A DNA stretch of 64,000 nt, from NCBI RefSeq assembly GCF_004193775.1, contig NC_041021.1:320001-384000 (forward strand), written 5' to 3'. A model generated the notes under the pieces. That model made no database searches. It saw only the letters and a list, made by a program, of their open reading frames with translations, and was not told the origin of the DNA. Numbering within the stretch: position 1 is the first letter of the stretch; each line of letters opens with the position of its first letter. Position numbers and translations under genes: made by a program. Origin of the DNA: Glycine soja (lineage: Eukaryota; Streptophyta; Magnoliopsida; Fabales; Fabaceae). This document shows positions 14,701 through 26,600 of this stretch, piece by piece.

Positions 14701-17594
14701 AAAGTCTCCCAAAAAACACCAAACTCCAGGAGGATTAGAGGCTTTAAGCTGTTTCAGGTTATCCCAAAGGGCTCTCTTCCCAACAGAATCGCAGGGTGCA
14801 TAAATATTAACAAGAAATATCTTCTGATTGTTATGAAGCCAAGTTCCTTCAAGCATCAGGAAATTGCTGTCTTTCACCCTCCTTTCCACCTCAAAGAGAG
14901 AATTGTTCCATAAGCACAGTAACCCACCAGCAGCTTGAGTTGAAGGAACAAAGTCCCATGAAACATCTGCATCCCCCCAAAGGGACTGACAAATAACCTT
15001 AGTAAACCTCTCTTTTTTAGTTTCTTGAAAACACGCAATATCCACCTTAAATTTTGAAATGATCCGTCTAATGGCTGCCCATTTACACCCCCTCCCCATA
15101 CCTCTTGAGTTGTAAGATAAAATAATCATATCTGCCGTTTATGAATACCCATCTTGGCTGCCATCTTATTGTCTCTGATGTCCATGTCCAGCATACTCTC
15201 CTTTAACTTCATATCATCATCACCGTGGTTCAGGCCCAAAACCTTTACTAAAGCACACTGCCTTTCTAATAACTCTTCATTGTTTGACAACGTATTGTCT
15301 ATATTTGTAACTGGCCCTGTATCAGCCTCTGGACCATGAAGGGAACAATCCTTGCTTTTACTAGGCGACACCACCTTTCTTCTAACATAGACCTTTGTGG
15401 CAGATATACTTGGGCCTATTTGCTTCTGGCCCAAAACTCCTACATCTTCCTTTGAAACATGTAAACCAGAATAAGCGTTGACCACGCCTTTGTTTTTTGC
15501 AGACCTGTCATACCCAGTCTCTTGAGCCTCCTCCAAAGAACAAACCATCTTCTTGCCCCCCACTGGGTCTATGTCTAAGCTTTCCATATTTTCGTTAGGA
15601 AACTGACCCTTCTGCCTCTCGTCTGCATATATCTTTTTCTCTGCTGACTTTTCTATCTGCATGCAAGCCATTTTTTGCCTTTCATCCCTTGTAAGAAGAC
15701 CATTACCACTCTGGGTAAGCCGACCGCTGTGGGGTTCGAAATCTGCACCAGAACAAGTGCCAACGAGGTTCTCTCCCTTGTTCACCATTGATTGGTCCAC
15801 GTCCTCCGAAATGCTATCGGACCGGTCCAAAGTGGAGTGACCGAGGGCTTGTACCCAGTGGTCACAGCGAGCTTGAGATTGACGGATATCCTCCCAAAGA
15901 TTGGAAGGCCCTCCGTTCACGTCTTCGGCACCACCGTCTAAGTCATCGGAGCCGTCACCGACAAAACAAGGAGTGTTTGGCAGAGTCGAAAGAGGGGATG
16001 GTGGGAACCAGCTATTATTCCGACAACACTTCGGAGGCTCCCCTATCCTGCTCAGGTCCTCCACCACCTTGAGATCAAAATCCTCCCCTTCGATGGTAGC
16101 CCGCACGTTCTCCTGAAAACCCAGACCCCGTTTGGTTCGCACGAGGATTCTAGCAACGTCCATCCTTTTCCGGTCCTCCACATATGCGTCAACCTCCACC
16201 ATCTCACCAATATCTGTCAAGGCCGTCGCCATGTACTCCGGTTTCCACACAACCGGCGGTAAGCCCCATAGCAGGACCCAGGTGAGTCTGTGGTCAGGTT
16301 TAATGTCCGGTGACCATTTCTAGAGCTCCGATATAGGTGAAGATCCGTGCTTCCTCTCCTCGTTGATCATATGTTTCGCCTTAATGTCATCCAGGTATGG
16401 AAGAATCACCCAGTCATCCACCCAGTAACATGGTTGAACTTCATGTTCAAACGTCCATTTTAACTCCTCCTCCAATCTTTCGAACATACCTCTATTCTTC
16501 AATCTTCCGACCCATGCCCTTTGAAGCCATTCTTTGTCCTCTCTGGTTGGGCTTAAAACCATCTTTCTCTGTCTATCCCCTTTAATATCTTGAGCGTCTC
16601 CTATCACCATATAAGAACTTCCTTCCCCCGTTGTCGCTTCCTTAGCCACCTCCGCGTAGGATCGTTGTCTACGGCCAAAGCCTGGTTCATTCTTATAAGC
16701 GTGCTGCTTCCCTGTGAGCTTCACCTGGGATTTCCCCTCTTTCTGGATGTCTTCTTCATATAGGTTTGTTTGAAACATCTTTCCCCTGTCGAACTTTGGA
16801 CTGTTGACAAACAGTTTCATTCCGCCAATGAAAATATTGTTGTCCAGTTGTCGTTCCAGCCTCCTCTCGTCCACCACTTCTATGAACCTGACGAAGCCGA
16901 ACCTGTGCCCCACCTTGTTTCTATATCTGGGAATAAAAACTTCCCTCACTCTACCCCATTTCTGGAAAAGCTTCCACAGATCACTCTCCCTTATCTCCTC
17001 CGGGAATCTTGAAAAGTAGAACGTCGTGACATGTTCCTTGTCTCTCCACGTCATATATCTCTCTGGCTTTTGATCTCCCCTCGTAGTTTGTCGACCTCCA
17101 ATCTCCGACCCTTTCCTACTTCTCCTGTGAGATACCTTCACCCATTCTCCATGGTTGGTAGTATAGTCGGTGTTATCCTCGTGTTCAGTATTCCACTTCA
17201 CTGCCACATTTCTATGGTGATCATATTCCACTACTCTGCTGCTTCTCCTTCCATCTCTGTTACGCAATTGTTCCTTGCTGTACCTTCCACGCACCTTGCT
17301 CCAACTCCTTGCACATCCTCGTCGTCCTCTCTCTAAGTGTCTCCCGCGGTTGCGCCCTATGTGTCTCACTGTGTTGATCAAACGCTCCCCCTCTGTCTCT
17401 CATTCTCTCTCTGTCTCCTTTCTCTCTCTCTCTGTTTGTCTGTGATTACCTCACTCAGTTTCTCTCTCTTTCTCTCTCTCGGTTTCTCTCTCATTCTCTC
17501 TCCGTACGAAAGAGTAAGAAGTACATTTAGTATTAATAACAAATGCAAATAACTATGGTGACTTATACTGTAATAAGTACCTCTGGTACTTCTT

Positions 17595-17639
<45 letters not shown>

Positions 17640-20600
17640 ATCTTTGCTGATCAAAAAAAAAAAAAAAAGACTGTTTTATGGTTGAGTTGCATTTTTCCAT
17701 TTCAGGATTATTTTCTGCTGTCACTTATCTGGCATATATATTTGGTATACATTTATATGTGATCATTGATAAATGTTTTCAAATTGCACTAGCTTCTTTT
17801 TCCTTGCTGACTTTCGTTATGTGACTTTCTCATTTCTCACTGTCAAAGATCTACTCTGCCCAGAAGCTGTTCTAAGAAACAATTCTATTTTTTTACCACC
17901 AGAATTGCTGGTATTCCCCTTTGCTTATAATTACTTGTGGACTATGTGAGTAATGTACGCGGTGAAATGAAGTTAGAGTGTGGAAGTTAGTTATCCAGCT
18001 GTCAAAGACAGCTGGCAACTAACTGATTAGAAGCATGCTGTGTAAGCCTTAGAAACTTGCTCTGGTACGAAATCAGAAAGAGATAAACGGAGAGAGAGTA
18101 AAAATTTGTGAAACTGTGAATTCTAATATTATTCCCAAATGTTTTCAGTTACACTGTAGTTTATATAAACCTCGGGCAGTCATAAACCCAGCAGAAACGC
18201 ACCCACATCCAAAACAGCAGGAGAAAAATAAAAAGGAAGCAGAAGTTCAAAGCAATAATAGAGTGCAGGAAGCCCAGCTATTAACACAAGTAAGGCCAGA
18301 GGAAGAAAATCATGCAGGAAACCAAGATCAAGATTTAGAGGAAGAAAATCATACAGGAAATCTTAATCAACACGCAGAACAGATTTGGAGCTTGGCCACA
18401 GAATTGGGGGTGACTACTAAAATGCCACAGAGGAACTATGTTCAGCAGATAGTGGAAATGGAAAAAAGAGATAACATCGAGGCAGTTAGATTGGGAAGCA
18501 AGATGCGGACTCAATGAATATTATTTCTTATAATGTAAGAGGGCTTGGAAGGGGGGTTAAATGGCTAGCAATCCGGAGGTTGGTCAATGAGCATCATGTT
18601 GATATGTTATGTTTACAAGAAACCAAAAAGGAGATTGTTGAGAAGTCAATGTGCCAAGCACTATGGGGGGATGCAGAAATCAGCTGGGAATCATGCCCCT
18701 CATCTAATGCAGCAGGAGGAATTATTTGTATTTGGAGTGAGAGATCTTTCAAGGTAGAAAGCAGATATACCGGAGCTGGATTCATAATGCTGATTGGGAA
18801 GTGGCACCAGGAGACACAACCAGTGCACATTATTAACATCTACTCACCGTGCAATCTCCAAAATAAAAGGGTGCTGTGGGACAGTGTGTAGCAACTGAAA
18901 GATCAAAACCCTGGAGGATATTGGTGCATTTTAGGGGATTTTAATAATATCAGGTCACCTGCAGAAAGAATGGGTACATGTCAAAGGGGGATGATGGGTG
19001 GAAGTATAAGGGAGTTTAATGATTGGATTGCGGAGTTGGAGGTTGAAGAAGTGCCATGGGTGGGAAAGGGATTTACATGGTTCAAACCGAATGGTACTAC
19101 TAAGAGCAAGCTGGACAGAATTTTCGTCTCCCCTGAATGGATTTCTAAATGGCCCGGGTCCTTCCAACACACGTTGCATAGGAACTTCTCGGATCATTGT
19201 CCTGTTCTGCTTACATCTAAGAGTGTCGATTGGGGGCCAAAGCCGTTTAGAATACTAGATTGTTGGCTTTCAGACAATTCTTTCAAGAAATTGGTACAAG
19301 ATAGCTGGACATCTAATCATCTGAGTGGGTGGGGGGGATATGTGCTAAAACAGAAAATTAAAACCCTCAAAGATAAGATCAAGGTATGGAACAGAGAACA
19401 ATTTGGGAATACTTTCAAGAAATACAAGAAGATCGAAGATGACTTGAATAAGTTGGAAGAAGAATCAGATGACAGACAGTTAGATCATAATGAATTGATA
19501 GTCAGGAAGCAGCTCCAACAGGCGTTATGGGAGGCAGCTCAAGCACATGAGTCCTTATTGAGACAAAAGGCGAGATCCAAGTGGATTAAGGAGGGTGATT
19601 GTAACTCCAGATATTTTCATCTGATGATCAATTCCAGGCGTAGAGCTAATTGTTTGAATGGAGTGATGATTGATGGATTGTGGAAGGATGAGCCAGCAAT
19701 AGTTAAAGAGGAAATCAGGAGGTTTTTCTTACAGCATTTCCATGAAAATGTACAAGCAAGACCAACGTTAGATGGTATTTGCTTTCAGTCCATTGACATA
19801 CAGCAAAATGACATGTTGGTGGAGCGTTTTAAGGAGGATGAGATCAAAAGAGCAGTATGGAGCTGCGGAAGTGATAAAAGCCCGGGCCCGGACGGAATTA
19901 ATTTTAAATTCATCAAACAATTTTGGGATATCATCAAAACAGACTTCCTAAGATTTTTTGATGAGTTTTATGTTAATGGAGTTTTTCCGAGGGGATTGAA
20001 CGCATCTTTTATAGCCCTAATTCCGAAGCTAGTGGATCCCCAAGTGCTGAATGATTATAGACCAATTTCATTGATAGGGTGTACATATAAGATACTTGCC
20101 AAGGTTCTGACTAACAGGTTGAAGAAGGTTATGCATCTCATCATTAATGAAAGACAGTCAGCATTCATTCAAGGTAGACATATGCTTCATAGCGTGATGA
20201 TTGCAAATGAGGTGGTTGAAGAAGCCAAAAGAGGTCAAAAGCCTTGCTTTATTTTCAAGGTAGATTATGAGAAGGCGTACGACTCTGTGTCTTGGGAGTT
20301 TTTGACTTATATGATGACAAGAATGGGTTTTTGCACCAAATGGATCCAATGGATAGTTGGATGTCTAAAATCAGCATCGGTCTCGGTCTTGGTCAATGGT
20401 AGTCCTTCATCTGAGTTCTCACCCCAAAGAGGACTTAGACAGGGAGATCCATTGTCACCTCTACTATTTAACATTGTTGCGGAAGGTCTTAATGGATTGC
20501 TGTCCAAAGCGATAGAGAAGAGGTTATACAGGGGATTCTTAGTGGGAACAAACAAAGTGGAGATTAGCCTCCTCCAGTATGCGGACGATACAATATTCTT

Positions 20601-23600
20601 TGGGGAGGCATCTATGGAGAATGTTAGAACTATTAAAGCCATCTTGAGGGCTTTTGAGCTTGCTTCGGGCTTAAAAATCAATTTTGCTAAGAGTAGCTGT
20701 GGGGCTTTTGGAGTGTCAGACTTATGGATAAGCGATGCAGCCAATTACCTCCATTGTAGCTTGATGTCTTTTCCTTTCAACTATCTTGGTCTACCCATTG
20801 GGGCCAATCCGCGAAGATGTCAGACATGGGACCCTATTATTACTAAATGCGAGAGAAAACTAGTGAGATGGAAACAAAGACACCTGTCATTTGGGGGGAG
20901 AGTGACTCTAATAAATTCAGTGCTAACATCTATTCCTATTTATTTTTTCTCATTTTTCAGGGTGCCCAAAAAAGTGGTGAACAAGTTAACAAGGTTGCAG
21001 AGGAATTTTCTATGGGGGGGAGTGTCGGAGCAAAACAAAATAGCTTGGATCCGTTGGGAAACGGTGTGCTTGCCAAAAGAAGATGGAGGTTTGGGGGTCA
21101 AAGATATTAGCTCGTTTAATTTATCTTTGTTGGGAAAATGGAAATGGAAGCTTTTTCAGAATCAGGGGGAGTTGTGGGTCAAGGTAATAGAGTCAAAGTA
21201 TGGCGGGTGGAGGAATTTGAGTGAAGCAAGGTCAGCCAATAATGAATCTACATGGTGGAGGGACTTGAAGATTGTAGATCAGCATCCTCAACAGGGTCAA
21301 TTGCTAAATAATTCGATAGCGCGGAAGGTTGGACGTGGGGATAAATTTAAATTTTGGGAGGACACTTGGATAGGGGAAGATAACAGATTACTAGAGAAAT
21401 ACCCTAGGCTCTATAGTATATCTGTTCAGCAAAATTATTTCATTCAGCAAATGGGAGAATTCAAAGAGTCAGGGTGGGAATGGGACTTCAAATGGCGGAG
21501 ACCGTTGTTCGACAATGAGATAGATATGGCAGTATCATTTCTACAAGAACTTGAGGGGAACAGAATTCGGTCCCACAGGGCTGACCAGTGGGTTTGGGTG
21601 GCAGATTCTAGTGGCCAATATACGGTTAGGAGTGCCTACAATGTGCTTAGAGAGGACTTATTACAGGAGGACCAGGACGGAGAGTTCAAGGAGCTATGGA
21701 AGGTGAAGGTTCCATCTAAAGTAACTGTGTTTGCATGGAGGTTACTCAAAGATAGGTTACCGACAAGAGACAATTTGAGGAGAAAGCATGTGGAGCTACA
21801 AGATTTTATGTGCCCTTTCTGCAGAACAATAGAGGAGAGTGCAGGTCACTTGTTTTTTCACTGCAGCAAAGTGTTTCCTATATGGTGTGAAATGCTGTCC
21901 TGGGTAAATCTGGTGGGTGTCTTTCCACATCACCCAAGACATCATTTTCTTCAGCACATATATGGAGCATTTGAAGGAATACAGCTGGACAGATGGAAGG
22001 GGTGGTGGCTAGCATTGACATGGACTATTTGGAAGCACAGAAATAGTATAGTTTTCTCCAATTCTGCCTTCAACGCAAATAAAGTGGTGGATGATGCAGT
22101 ATTTCTGTTATGGACTTGGCTCAAAAATTTTGAGAAGGATTTCACAACCCATTATAATCAGTGGTCATCAAATCTATCTGAAGGATTCTTCCGCAGATGA
22201 GGATTTGAATCTAGGTTCAATAATTGTATTAGTCTTATAATATGAAACTTATTCTGGTCTGCAACCAAATTGTTATGGTGCTGAACTAGACTAGAATCTT
22301 AGCTTGTAATTCTAGTACCTCTGGTACTTTGCTAATATATATATACTTATTTTGGCTGATCAAAAAAAAAAAAATATAAACCTGTGAGACTTGCAGAGCA
22401 AGTAACACAGACTTGTAGAGCAAGTTTCTAAGGCTTACACAGCAAGCTTCTAATCAGTTAGTTGCCAGCTGACTAACTAACTTCACTTAACCAAGTACAA
22501 TACTCACATATGGACCCAAAAGCTAAGCTGGCATAAAAGTAAATATGATGCCTTTATTGTATTCAAACAGTTTAAATCAATGGTTGAATTGCAATTTGAT
22601 AGGCATATTAAGGCTCTTCAAATTTTTATTTTTTTTGGGGGGTGGGGGGGAAGGAGAGTTTCGTACCTTATCTTAATGAAGTGGGCATTCTTCATAGGCT
22701 TCTTGTCCTCACACCCATCCAATACCAAAACCGTGTAGTTGAACACAGACACATTGTTGAACTTGGTTTATCCTTGCTGAGTCATGCTTCCCTTCCTTTA
22801 AGTTTTTGGGACCATGCTTTTGTTACTGCAGTTTATTTGATTAATCGTCTACCCTCTGCTCCTCTTAATTTTTACACACCTTATGATGTTTTGTTTTGTT
22901 CAATACTTTTCCTGATTACACATTCCTTAAAGTCTTTGGCAGAGCTTGCTATCCTTTTCTGCATCCTTATCACTCTCACAAGCTTGAATTTCGCTCCACT
23001 GAGTGTGTCTTCCTTGGATATTCCACCAGTATTAAAGGGTACAAGTGTATGTCTCCCTCTGGTCGTATTTTTATCTCCAAAGATGTTCTCTTTAATGAAC
23101 AGCAGTTTTCCTATCCTAAATTGTTTTCTTCTTCACCTTCCTCTCCAGCTTCACCAACACCCTTACCTATCTCCACCTCTTTAACCATTGTTTTTTCTAA
23201 ACCTGTCCCCTCAATACGCAGGAGTGACACAACCAAAGTCACGATCTTCAAGAGTTGCAAACCTCTCCGGAATCTGCAAGTTCGCAATGAAGTGATGAAG
23301 ATAGTGTCCACAAATCACAGGCAAAACCTGTGATTTCCAAAAGAGATAATTGACGAAGCCGAGCTTTTCTGTTATGACCGAACTCTGATAAGGCGGCACT
23401 AGAACTCCGTTCGGTGGAGGATCACCACCTCCATCATCAGCGGAAGCAGGTGTAACCATTACTGTGTAGATCGGCGAAAATCAACATAGCTCGGCAGAAG
23501 CTGGTGGTGGAGGAGGGAAAAAGTGATCTAGGATCGAAGCAAAGAAGAAGAAGAAAACAATCAAAGATCGAGAAAAAATGAAAAAATCTATGGCGTGGAT

Positions 23601-26600
23601 TGCTACCTAGCACTCTGTGATACCATAATAGAGTTTGGGAAACTCTGATTTCTCATTGATCAGAAAATGAAAAGGCAGGTTAGAAGGAATAGAGTCAGCT
23701 CTATATATAGAGAGAGACTTGAAGTCTAACTGTAAACTAGCCCTATCTGTTACAAACTAACTGGTTAGAGCTATAACAAACTATGAGTTAACTGACAGCT
23801 CACAGATAATAGGAAACAAAAATACACAAAGTAAAAACACTTGATGGAGTAAGTATACTCTAATAGTGATTCTATTTGCTTATTATAAATAAAGACTAAG
23901 TGGTCATCCAAGACACTCTGGTTAGAGCTATAACAAACTATGAGTTAACTGACAGCTCACAGATAATAGAAAACAAAAATACAAAAGTAAAAACACTTGA
24001 CAGAGTAAGTATACTCTAATAGTGATTCTATTTGCCTATTATAAATAAAGACTAAGTGATCATCCAAGACACACAACACATACAGTAAACCCTCTCAACA
24101 ATTAAGTATTTTACTTGCTTAGAATCTGACATTTGGATTGCTGACTTGAATGTTATTGCAGGCTTTATGATCCTCGGGTTCCTCATCTCAAAAAGATGCT
24201 GCATGGGAATGTTTTCTTTCCTTCTGACAAATTCTTAGATCCTGAAATTTTGGATACTTTAGTTTGCCTTGGACTTAGGACAACTCTGGGATTTACTGGT
24301 ATGCTTGATTGTGCTAGATCAGTCAGCCTGTTGCATGATTCTGGGGACACTGATGCCTCCAAGCATGGTGGAGAATTACTGGATCTTTTAGATACACTAG
24401 CATTTAAGCTCTCAAATAAAAGAGAAAGCAATAATGGTGATCAACAGGGTGGTGTGGCTTTGGGAAGTAGCAGCATAATGGATGATGCTTTTCTATATGA
24501 TGGGTTTCCTAAAGATGAGACCTCCCTAACTGATATTGATTCATTTTTAAGCAGCTCAACTTGTGATATGGTAGAAGAAGAATTTTGGTCTGAATTGAAG
24601 CTAATCTCTTGGTGTCCAGTAATTCCTGATCCAGCTGTTAGGGGACTTCCATGGTTAAAATCCAATAACCAAGTAGTAGCACCTCCCACTAGTGTGAGGC
24701 CTAAATCACAGATGTGGATGGTATCTTCCTCAATGTTCATTTTAGATGGTGAATGTGACACAACATATCTACAAACTAAACTTGGGTGGATGGATTGCCC
24801 AAATGTAGGTGTTTTAACAAGACAGTTATTTGAGCTATCTAAGTCCTACCAACAGCTTAAGATACATTCACTGCTGGATCTTGATTTTGATGCTCAGTTG
24901 CAAAAGGAAATACCTTGCCTTTATTCAAAATTGCAAGAATATATTAATACTGATGATTTCAATAAACTGAAAACAGGGTTGAATGGTGTTTCATGGGTTT
25001 GGATTGGTGATGATTTTGTATTACCAAATGCACTTGCATTTGATTCACCTGTAAAATTTACGCCTTATTTGTTTGTTGTTCCATCTGAACTGTCAGAGTA
25101 TAAAGATTTGTTGATAAAGTTAGGTGTTAGATTGAGTTTTGGTATTTCAGACTATCTTCATGTATTACAAAGATTGCAGAATGATGTGCATGGGGTTCCT
25201 CTGTCTACTGATCAGTTAAATTTTGTCCATCGTGTCCTTGAAGCCATAGCAGAATGTTGCCAGGAGAAGCCACTTTTTGAGCCTTTTGATAGTCCCTTGT
25301 TGATTCCTAATGATTTTGGAGTTCTGATGCAAGCAGGTGATCTTGTATATAATGATGCACCTTGGCTGGAAAACAACTCTCTTATTGGGAGACATTTTGT
25401 GCATCCAATTATAAGCAATGATTTGGCAGACATACTGGGAGTTCAGTCAGTTCGATGCCTCTCTTTAGTCAGTGATGATTTGACTAAAGATCTGCCATGC
25501 ATGGACTACAATAAAGTAAATGAACTTTTGGCCCAGTATGGAGACAATGAGTTTTTGTTGTTTGACCTTCTTGAGTTGGCAGATTGCTGCAAAGCCAAGA
25601 GATTACACCTGATTTATGATAAGAGGGAACATCCTCGCCAATCCTTGCTGCAGCACAATTTAGGTAATTTTTAGTTACTTAACAAATTTGCATATTTCTG
25701 TTAAGGTATATGTAGAGGCATTTGTTTCAACAGAGCGACAGTTATTAATGTGCTTGATGCATCTTGTAATCTTGTTTATGCATCTTGTAATCTTGTTTAT
25801 GCTCATCCTTTTCTTACAAAGATATTTTGAACATCATTGAGTGCCAGTGTTGGCAAGCTGAACTCATGGAATACCTGAAATTAGTTTGCAGCCGTGAGCA
25901 TTTCAAAGTTTATGCTGTTTGTTTGGTGTGAAATGAACATATCGTGTTCAACTGTTTTGGATAAATTTTCTAAATTGCTATTAACACGGCATGATTTCTT
26001 TATACAGGTGAATTCCAAGGGCCTGCCCTTGTAGCAATCTTTGAATGTGCCTGTTTGAGTCGAGAGGAATTTAGTAATTTCCAGCTCCGTCCTCCATGGC
26101 GATTACGTGGCAACACAATTAACTATGGTTTGGGATTGGTTTGCTGCTATTCCATATGTGACCTTCTTTCAGTCATTTCTGGTGGTTACTTTTATATGTT
26201 TGATCCTCGTGGTTTGGTACTTGGTGCGCCTTCAACTAATGCCCCATCAGCAAAGATGTTTTCTTTGATAGGTATACTGTGTATTCCTCAACCAAATTAA
26301 TGCAAGAGTTTCTTATTTTATGTCACTGTACTGTAAGTATTCTAGGTTGATGTCTAGCAGACATTGCACAATGTGAGATGATAGGGAGTAGTGGCCCTAA
26401 GAATAGTAGGGCACCGATATTGTGTGTACTTTTCTACTGAAATTTTAAAACAAGTAAAGTTGTACAATTAGTACAATATTAGCCCAATAACACTGCCGAG
26501 TCAGAAGAAAGAAAGAGTGCAAGACTAACAGTAATGATTATTAGAATATCTTGCTTTCTCTTACCCTTCTGTCCAAATTCATCATAATCCTCAAAATTTA

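Larger units (their letters stand above)
11301..17553 (-). mobile_element. LINE A: full-length L1-type LINE, antisense in intron 3
   Basis: This 6.25-kb element is flanked by perfect 17-bp direct repeats TATGGTGACTTATACTG at 11283-11299 and 17554-17570. On the minus strand it runs from a GA-rich 5' leader through ORF1 (RRM type) and ORF2 (endonuclease, reverse transcriptase, zinc finger) to a tail ending GCCTTCC plus an A-run (the T-run from 11301). The length, the presence of the leader and the long duplication indicate a complete insertion. Its only clear coding lesions are one stop in each ORF and a possible frame problem at the ORF1 start. It lies inside LINE C and inside an intron of the sacsin-like gene. 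Confidence 0.93.
11181..17666 (+). mobile_element. LINE C: short sense LINE 3' fragment split by LINE A
   Basis: Two pieces, 11181-11300 and 17571-17666, together form a truncated LINE 3' end. The second piece carries GTACCTCTGGTAC at 17577-17589, a long (AT)n run and TTTGCTGATC followed by an A-run. Direct repeats AAGACTGTTTT at 11170-11180 and 17667-17677 bound the whole. Everything between the two pieces is LINE A in the opposite orientation, so C was present first. Confidence 0.82.
18173..22372 (+). mobile_element. LINE B: 5'-truncated L1-type LINE, sense in intron 3
   Basis: This 4.2-kb element is bounded by perfect direct repeats ATATAAACCT at 18163-18172 and 22373-22382. It starts inside ORF1, contains all of ORF2, and ends with GTACCTCTGGTAC (22315-22327), TATATATA, GGCTGATC and an A-run. 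The truncation inside ORF1 is typical of incomplete reverse transcription. It interrupts a fold-back element. Confidence 0.93.
17943..22510. mobile_element. Fold-back (inverted-repeat) element interrupted by LINE B
   Basis: Arms at 17943-18063 and 22417-22510 are reverse complements of each other. The left arm reads TATGTGAGTA at its outer end and the right arm ends TACTCACATA. Both share the core GGCAACTAACTGATTAGAAG and its complement. The outer ends abut direct repeats TGGAC at 17938-17942 and 22511-22515. Without LINE B the element would be about 360 bp with no coding capacity, like a MITE or fold-back element. The superfamily is not recognised; a 5-bp duplication does not match hAT, CACTA or PIF. 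It could also be a rearranged LTR. Confidence 0.6.

Noticed and set aside
12214..17552. Many plus-strand frames across LINE A
   Set aside because: They are complements of LINE ORF1 and ORF2, which are clearly coding on the minus strand.
18594..20744. Minus-strand frames across LINE B
   Set aside because: Shadows of the plus-strand ORF2.
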